Source: Shewanella woodyi ATCC 51908 (GTDB lineage Bacteria; Pseudomonadota; Gammaproteobacteria; Enterobacterales; Shewanellaceae). From it: a stretch of DNA of 64,000 bases. The stretch is from the NCBI RefSeq assembly GCF_000019525.1, contig NC_010506.1, forward strand, positions 3,844,001 through 3,908,000. The letters are read 5' to 3'. Positions 58,688 to 64,000 of this stretch are shown piece after piece (position 1 is the first letter of the stretch; the number at the start of each line of letters is the position of its first letter). Position numbers and translations under genes: made by a program. Below the pieces are notes generated by a model. The model was not told the DNA's origin, did no database searches, and was given only the letters and a program-made list of their open reading frames with translations.

Positions 58688-59251
58688 CTAAATTGCTGGT
58701 ATCGCCGTCAGCATCACAGAAATAAACTCATTAAACCCCTGTTGACGCTTAGCACCATCTCTCTCAAAATCGGTAAAACCTTGCCCTAATGCTCTCCAAA
58801 CAGGCTCTGGAGATTGAGGTTCAAACAAAGCCACTAACACAGATCCCTTCTCATATTTATTCATATCCACACCAAAAGTGGATAATCCGGGCACTAACCC
58901 CGTTTTCTGTAGTATCTCGCTATCACTCATGTCTGAGCTCAATGTCAGACCAAACCCCACCAACAAATCAGGTGATTGCTGACGTGAAACGAGTTGATAC
59001 CCTTTAGCTTCCAACGCTTTCTTTAAAGCTTGCTGCATATTGCCGATAACCTGATCGCTTTCCACTCTTTCGTCGGCCACCACTTTGGCTAATGTCGGAT
59101 GCCAGGCAAAATGTCGAGTTTGAGTAGATAAAAAGCCAAGATCGCCAGTGGCCACCATAGTTGTACGTTGAGGGCTTGGCTTAACAGCCTCAGAAGCGGT
59201 GCATGCAGTTAATGTGGAAAGCAGCAGTAAGCAGCAAATTTGTCTTATCAT
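58688..59251 (-). CDS. DUF4136-like lipoprotein
   Basis: A putative lipoprotein of 187 residues. The signal MIRQICCLLLLSTLTACTAS has the lipobox LTAC. The mature part contains TRHFAWHPTLAKVVADERV, ALEAKGYQLVSRQQSPDLLV and GFTDFERDGAKRQQGFNEF, matching DUF4136. ATG 59251 begins the signal peptide; the ORF extends to 59281 without support. No experimental role is known. Confidence 0.75.
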   Translation of the reverse strand: MIRQICCLLLLSTLTACTASEAVKPSPQRTTMVATGDLGFLSTQTRHFAWHPTLAKVVADERVESDQVIGNMQQALKKALEAKGYQLVSRQQSPDLLVGFGLTLSSDMSDSEILQKTGLVPGLSTFGVDMNKYEKGSVLVALFEPQSPEPVWRALGQGFTDFERDGAKRQQGFNEFISVMLTAIPAI

Positions 59252-59438
59252 AATAAAATTCCATTTTGTTATTAGGACCATACTAGTTGAAATAAGATTA
59301 ACCTAAGCTGACTGAATAATCATTCGCCCTGTAATACTGATTGGTATAAAGCAGGCTTGCTTGTTCCCCCTATCCCACCTATGATCGCCCCGAGGTTGAG
59401 AATCAACCTTATCAATATATCGAGATAGGTGAGTAGGC

Positions 59439-60008
59439 ATGACACAGCAAGACACAGAACTTCAATTGATCGCAACACACACTCAAAATTGGGTCGAGCG
59501 TATGATAATGAAGTACAACATCTGCCCCTTTGCACGACGTGAAGTTGAACGCCGCAGTATTCGCTATGCCGTTATCGATGAATCCAAGATGCACAATGTC
59601 CTCGAAGCCTTAATTAAAGAGTGCCAGTATTTGGATGAACATCCTGAGACCGAGACCACACTCTTTATCATTCCCCGCGGATTTGAAGGGTTTTACCCCT
59701 ATTTAGACCTGGTCGATATCGCCAACGACCTATTAATAGATCAAGATTATGAAGGTGTATATCAACTAGCTAGCTTCCACCCTGACTACTGCTTTGAGGG
59801 TGAGCCGATGGATGAACCATCTAACTATACCAATCGCTCTCCCTACCCGACTTTACACATTATTCGAGAGGTCAGTATGGAACTCGCGTTAGCAAACTAC
59901 AATGATCCAGAGTCAATCCCTGAGCGGAACATCGCTTTTGCACAGAAGAAAGGCAGTGATTTTTTTGAGAAAGTTTTAGCTGGTTGTATGGGAAAAACAT
60001 CTCACTAA
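59439..60008 (+). CDS. DUF1415 family protein
   Basis: A cytosolic protein of 189 residues with the DUF1415 pattern: NWVERMIMKYNICPFARREV, FIIPRGFEGFYPYLDLVDIA, and DYCFEGEPMDEPSNYTNRSP. One such conserved CPFA motif is at residues 30-33. AGGTGAG stands near ATG 59439. Unknown function; a stand-alone gene between exported-protein genes and the KAS III operon. Confidence 0.88.
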   Translation: MTQQDTELQLIATHTQNWVERMIMKYNICPFARREVERRSIRYAVIDESKMHNVLEALIKECQYLDEHPETETTLFIIPRGFEGFYPYLDLVDIANDLLIDQDYEGVYQLASFHPDYCFEGEPMDEPSNYTNRSPYPTLHIIREVSMELALANYNDPESIPERNIAFAQKKGSDFFEKVLAGCMGKTSH

Positions 60009-60063
60009 CAGACTAAATTAATTAAAAACAGACTAAGTTAAATACACGGCCCGTTCCAATAAC

Positions 60064-60095
60064 CTTTACGGGTAGTGTTCTTTACGGGCAGTATT
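60064..60095. repeat. Two tandem 16-bp repeats at the 3' end of the KAS III gene
   Basis: CTTTACGGGTAGTGTT is followed directly by CTTTACGGGCAGTATT (14 of 16 identical). A shorter tandem, AACAGACTA at 60007 and 60027, precedes it. No function is apparent. Confidence 0.55.
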
Positions 60096-61143
60096 AATGA
60101 TGATAAACAAAACCCCCATAGAGGTATTTAGTTGCCTCAGCGCCCAGTATCAATACCTTATCCCCTCTTCTAAGTTTTCCACTGTTAACCAGTTTGGCAA
60201 AGCTAACCCAGATGGCAGCAGAGCCTAAATTACCTAAGCCTTTAGCATCATTGATAATACGTTCAGGCTCAATTCCCAACGCCTCGGCCAACATGAGATC
60301 AATATAACCATTGGCTTGATGAGGTAAAATATAACGAAAATCATCTAGCTGGTAGCCTCGTGACAAAACGGCTTGCAAACCCAGTTCAAACAACTGACTG
60401 CCATTAGCGCGTACAGCTTCTGTATTATGATGAAAACGAGTCATCTCACCTTTGCCTACATCCATTGAACCTGAATCAAGGTAGAAACCTGGCGCTTTGC
60501 CTTCTCCAATCTGGCCAAAGTAGATATCGGTTAACTGCCCCTCCCCCTTCTTTGCAGGGCCCAATATCACCGCACCAGCACCATCTCCCATCTGGACATA
60601 GTTGACTAACTGCTCTGTGGTCAAAAATGCCTTAGCAATCTCAAAGTAAACCGAGCCTGTTTCTGTGCCTACTATCGCAACAGGCGCCTCATCAGTAGTA
60701 CAAAATGTCGAAGCTATCTGCAATGCATTAGCAAACCCAGTACAGGCTTGTCTTAACTCTAAGTATGGCCCCTGAAAGCGAAGTTCATCAGCAAGCCAAG
60801 CCGCATTGGGAGGCACTTGTGTATGGGGAGTACACGTATGGCTAAGAAGATACTCTAACTCATTAACATCAAGGCCAGCTTGCACTAGCGCTTGGTTTAG
60901 CACATCCACTCCAAGGGCAATGCTATTTGGCGAGGGCTGGCTTTTAGCGCTTGTCAGATCCCGAACCAAATGACGACTCTCAACACCTAACCGTTTGGCA
61001 ATGCTTTTAGCTTTACGCTTAGCCAATGGACCACAAAGCTGACCTAAGGCCTCAAGTAGTTCCTGATTTGAGACCACCTCATTGGGTAAAACATAGGCTG
61101 ATGACAACAGAGTTAATCCATTTTTTGCAAATTTTACGCCCAT
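60094..61143 (-). CDS. Beta-ketoacyl synthase III (FabH-like)
   Basis: Condensing enzyme of 349 residues that would join an acyl unit to a malonyl- or acyl-thioester. The FabH-type triad is complete: Cys134 in RQACTGFANAL, His275 in ILPHQANGYIDL and Asn305 in GLGNLGSAAIW. The C-terminal half matches the 3-oxoacyl-ACP synthase III family. It is distinct from OleA in this window, as the motif around the cysteine differs. It begins 10 bases before the stop of the diiron gene, and is the last gene of the operon. Confidence 0.88.
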   Translation of the reverse strand: MGVKFAKNGLTLLSSAYVLPNEVVSNQELLEALGQLCGPLAKRKAKSIAKRLGVESRHLVRDLTSAKSQPSPNSIALGVDVLNQALVQAGLDVNELEYLLSHTCTPHTQVPPNAAWLADELRFQGPYLELRQACTGFANALQIASTFCTTDEAPVAIVGTETGSVYFEIAKAFLTTEQLVNYVQMGDGAGAVILGPAKKGEGQLTDIYFGQIGEGKAPGFYLDSGSMDVGKGEMTRFHHNTEAVRANGSQLFELGLQAVLSRGYQLDDFRYILPHQANGYIDLMLAEALGIEPERIINDAKGLGNLGSAAIWVSFAKLVNSGKLRRGDKVLILGAEATKYLYGGFVYHH

Positions 61144-61874
61144 CTGTCCTCCAAACGCTCAAATAACTTATCCAGATGAACACCTAACTGAGTAAAGTGA
61201 ACCTCTTGACCAGTAAGAAGCTCATAAAGCCGGTTTACTACCATTTTATGCTCACCAATAAACATCGCTTTTGTTGCTCCAAGCTCTTCAGCATGATGCT
61301 TTGCCACGTACACATGCTTAGCTTCATCTTTTTTTATCAAGCCGCAAAGCCTAGCAAAGGGGTGACCAGGACCGAGTTTACTATGTTCAAATTCATGCAT
61401 AATTTGAGTCACACAGGTATCAAGAATAGCGATACGAATAAAATGCTCACAGTAAGTATCTACTCTTCCCAACTTAAGATAAAAGCGCTTAGCCTGTCGC
61501 TGAATATCGTTAATACCGGCTACAAGTGGCAGTTCAGATTGCACTAACTGCAAGGCGCTATCATGGATAAACTCTTCAGCTTCAACCTCTTTCAAAATCT
61601 TAATCCTAGTCTGAATATCCTCAACCTCAGAGTGACATAACCTGTTTATTTCATTATTAAATACAAGTTGAGCTGACTGCTCGCCACAGAGTAATAACGG
61701 CAATAGGTGAGCTAATGCGTTTCGTTCCACCTCTGTGTAGTAATTGGCACTATTGTATCGATTACCCATCCACTGCTTTATGCGTTTGCTGTTAGCTAAA
61801 TCACACTCATCTAGCTCCTTTACACTTGGATTAACTGGCGATGGAAAGCATCGGTGAGGCATAAGTTCAATCAT
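61134..61874 (-). CDS. Predicted ferritin-like diiron oxygenase
   Basis: A 246-residue, all-helical protein with putative diiron ligands: EEFIH (Glu101, His104), CEHF (Glu143), EFEHSK (Glu161/Glu163) and DEAKH (Glu184, His187). Two ExxH motifs separated by about 80 residues fit ferritin-like monooxygenases such as AurF-type N-oxygenases, but I cannot choose the family. It would use dioxygen to oxidise a substrate attached to or made by the KAS III product. The stop overlaps the KAS III start, and its start overlaps the exporter stop, so translation is coupled. Confidence 0.65.
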   Translation of the reverse strand: MIELMPHRCFPSPVNPSVKELDECDLANSKRIKQWMGNRYNSANYYTEVERNALAHLLPLLLCGEQSAQLVFNNEINRLCHSEVEDIQTRIKILKEVEAEEFIHDSALQLVQSELPLVAGINDIQRQAKRFYLKLGRVDTYCEHFIRIAILDTCVTQIMHEFEHSKLGPGHPFARLCGLIKKDEAKHVYVAKHHAEELGATKAMFIGEHKMVVNRLYELLTGQEVHFTQLGVHLDKLFERLEDRWA

Positions 61875-64000
61875 GATCCCTCCCAGCGATAAGGGTCATC
61901 AACATTGGCAGCATGATCAGATCAAACAAGAAAGCAAAAGCCACAATAAGCATGGAGAGAAAGCTCAGTTCAACAATAGGGAAAAAGTCCGAACTCAATC
62001 CCAATGCAAAACCAAAAAACAGTAATAGGCTAGTAAACGCCACCGCAGGCATAACTGAAGTTAATGTTTTAGAGAGACCTTTGCCACAGTCTCTCTCATC
62101 TACCTTTAGCAGTAGGTGAAGTGAGTCATCAATAATAATACCCAGCATCATTCCCATCACCACAGCACTACCCAAACTCAAACCACCTCCCAACCACTGC
62201 CATAGTCCGAAAACCCAAATAAGTGGCAGTAAGTTCATCGCAAGAGCTAGCCCACCTAATTTGAAGGAGCTTTTAAGCAAAGTCACAATAAAAAGTAGAA
62301 AAAGCAGAGCACAACCAAAGGAGTAGAGCATAGTTTTAGCATTAGACAGACTAAGGTGGGCAAAAATCATACTTTGACTTAACCCCTGCCCGATCGATAT
62401 TTCACTGTCATTTTGAAGCTTCCATTCAGCTACCTTTTCCTCAAATGAGATAAGCTCAGCTGCTGTCATGGGGATCAAATCCACTGTCACCACAGAGGCG
62501 CTGGCCTCAGCATTAATCAATCGCCTCGCTTGAGCATTGAGTTGCTTAGGCGCGCTGAGTACCTGACTTAAACGATTAGCTCCAAGGCCATAAAGCCTGA
62601 TCCAATCGACAATGGAATGTACCTGCAGCACCTCCTCCTGCTTTCTTAAAAATCGGCTAAATTGGTTAACCCGGCTCACATAATCTTGCTGGGCAATTCC
62701 AACACCATCAAAGGCTTTGTGAGCTTCTCTCTCTTCACTCGCAACCACATAATAGAGCTGGTTCACGCCATTAAAGTGCTGTTCCATCTTTAATTTTGAC
62801 TGACTAAATAGGTTAGAACCGGGAAAATAGTTCATTGCATCATCGTCAAACTTAAGCGATGAAACACTATAAATAGCCAGTAAAGAGAGCAGTAATCCCG
62901 AGCCTAAAAAAAGAGTTTTATAATGCCAACTGATGACCTGAAGACGTGCGAAAAATCCTCTGCTCACTTTTTGTGAACAGACCATGGGTTTAGCTCTTTT
63001 TGCTATGGGAAGGAGTATGGTTAGATTCACTAAAAAGTTAACCATCACAGCAAAAGCAACCAACTTACCAAAATCTTGGATAGGTGGAGATGGACTAAAT
63101 ACCAGTAGAAAGAAGCCCATTGCAGTAGTTAAAGCTCCCCAAAATAGTGGCTTAATATTGGTACTTAATGATTGCTGCAGCGCCTGCTGCTCATCGGCTC
63201 CTTCATCTAATGCATTACGCCAACCAAAATAGAGGTGAACAGCATATGCCACACATAAACTCACTATGACCACAGGTATAAATCCGCTAATTGCCGCTAA
63301 GATGAATCCTCCCCACCCAGCTACACCTAATGTCAGAAATATCGTTATCATAGATGAAGTGGCAATCCCTAAGAGCCACATCTTTTCCCTCACAACAAGT
63401 AGCAAAATCACACTAAACATGATTGCTAAGCCGGGAATAAACCACGATAAATCGTGTTTTAGCACAGAAGCATATTGCCAATTTAGGGCTAATGCTCCGG
63501 AATAATAAACTTGAAATAGCGGAGTGAAATGAGTATCAAATTGTTCGATATATCGATTAACAGATGAAACACTCTCTAAGAGTGCCTTGGTCCCTTTTAT
63601 CGCTTCGACGTTAAACGACACAGAGAGAATAATTGCTTTGGCATCAGGTGAAATGAAACCGATATTAACTGATTTCGCTTTATGAGAGAGGGCCAATGAC
63701 ATCGCTGACTCAAACTCATTTGGATTGTACCCATCTACCCTCTTAACGGCTGCTAGCTCACTCAATCCAGCCTTAAATCGAGAAATCGAGTCATCTTTTA
63801 AAGGAAACGTATTTTCAGGTTCAGCCTCTAACAACAAAATCAGTTCATCCTGTCTTGAGAACTCATGCTGAAAATCTTTAAATTCAGTGTAAAGAGGATC
63901 GTCTTTTGCAAAATAAGCGCTATAGTCAGCATCTAAAGCTAACCTGCTGACCCCTATTGAGGCGAGTAAACATAAGGCGGTCCAACATACCACGCTCACA
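61867..64000 (-). CDS. RND/MMPL-family exporter, 5' end off the window
   Basis: A large inner-membrane exporter of at least 710 residues, with two sets of membrane helices. The periplasmic part begins LALDADYSAYFAKDDPLYTE and follows the MMPL pattern. Typical MMPL sequence includes MMLGIIIDDSLHLLLKV near the end and IPVVIVSLCVAYAVHLYF. The GTG at 63999 is at the window edge, so the true start probably lies beyond it. Such proteins usually export lipids or hydrophobic products. Confidence 0.85.
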   Translation of the reverse strand, partial: VSVVCWTALCLLASIGVSRLALDADYSAYFAKDDPLYTEFKDFQHEFSRQDELILLLEAEPENTFPLKDDSISRFKAGLSELAAVKRVDGYNPNEFESAMSLALSHKAKSVNIGFISPDAKAIILSVSFNVEAIKGTKALLESVSSVNRYIEQFDTHFTPLFQVYYSGALALNWQYASVLKHDLSWFIPGLAIMFSVILLLVVREKMWLLGIATSSMITIFLTLGVAGWGGFILAAISGFIPVVIVSLCVAYAVHLYFGWRNALDEGADEQQALQQSLSTNIKPLFWGALTTAMGFFLLVFSPSPPIQDFGKLVAFAVMVNFLVNLTILLPIAKRAKPMVCSQKVSRGFFARLQVISWHYKTLFLGSGLLLSLLAIYSVSSLKFDDDAMNYFPGSNLFSQSKLKMEQHFNGVNQLYYVVASEEREAHKAFDGVGIAQQDYVSRVNQFSRFLRKQEEVLQVHSIVDWIRLYGLGANRLSQVLSAPKQLNAQARRLINAEASASVVTVDLIPMTAAELISFEEKVAEWKLQNDSEISIGQGLSQSMIFAHLSLSNAKTMLYSFGCALLFLLFIVTLLKSSFKLGGLALAMNLLPLIWVFGLWQWLGGGLSLGSAVVMGMMLGIIIDDSLHLLLKVDERDCGKGLSKTLTSVMPAVAFTSLLLFFGFALGLSSDFFPIVELSFLSMLIVAFAFLFDLIMLPMLMTLIAGRDHD

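Noticed and set aside
60094..61143. Second OleA homolog
   Set aside because: The cysteine context and the intact FabH-type Cys-His-Asn pattern fit KAS III, and no second oleBCD is adjacent in the window.

Overview
The window looks like a chromosomal segment of a Shewanella-type marine gammaproteobacterium. This is inferred from gene content and protein resemblance, not from a database search. The pointers are a complete oleABCD long-chain olefin cluster, a PanP-type aspartate decarboxylase, a pstCAB-phoU operon with the elongated PstC and PstA of this group, a BCCT carrier, GlyGly-CTERM surface proteins and many intrinsic terminators. I found no rRNA, tRNA, CRISPR array, insertion sequence or integrase.

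Layout. 0-3.4 kb: 3' part of a glycerate kinase, 660 bp of hairpin-rich non-coding repeat-like DNA, then panP. 3.4-9.4 kb: small accessory genes (GNAT, DCC oxidoreductase, AraC regulator with azlCD, NIPSNAP, WYL regulator, GyrI-like, VOC, and a small protein with a cystatin-like QVVAG motif). 9.5-13.6 kb: a predicted outer-membrane barrel, a secreted chorismate mutase, a DUF2927 protein and a serine/threonine-type HAAAP carrier. 13.6-21.7 kb: a 2670-residue surface protein on the minus strand, built from BspA-like repeats, eight near-identical 89-residue Ig-like repeats and a stalk ending in a GlyGly-CTERM-like anchor. 21.8-26.7 kb: phosphohexomutase, periplasmic binding protein, pseudouridine synthase and two small proteins. 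26.7-31.7 kb: oleABCD on the minus strand, with a strong terminator between oleB and oleC. 31.9-37.5 kb: methyltransferase, coiled-coil lipoprotein, DUF1289, YajD and the BCCT carrier. 38-43.7 kb: pstC-pstA-pstB-phoU without pstS. 43.8-45.5 kb: gcvR and a DUF2797 gene. 45.7-55.4 kb: a surface block of a DUF6916 protein, an antisense GNAT, a phage tail-collar protein and a 2715-residue protein. 55.4-60 kb: cupin, a secreted lipase with its foldase, and small exported proteins. 60-64 kb: a translationally coupled operon (RND/MMPL exporter, diiron-like protein, KAS III enzyme) that runs off the right edge.

The most unusual points: (1) the 47-55 kb ORF carries an internal GlyGly-CTERM-like anchor, then a second signal peptide and an outer-membrane beta-barrel, all in one frame; (2) the two giant proteins, 25 kb apart on opposite strands, share a homologous C-terminal stalk with different N-terminal heads; (3) a candidate small-molecule or lipid operon lies at the right edge; (4) a near-identical 15-bp palindrome-containing site lies upstream of both the AraC gene and azlC; (5) a terminator sits inside the ole cluster.
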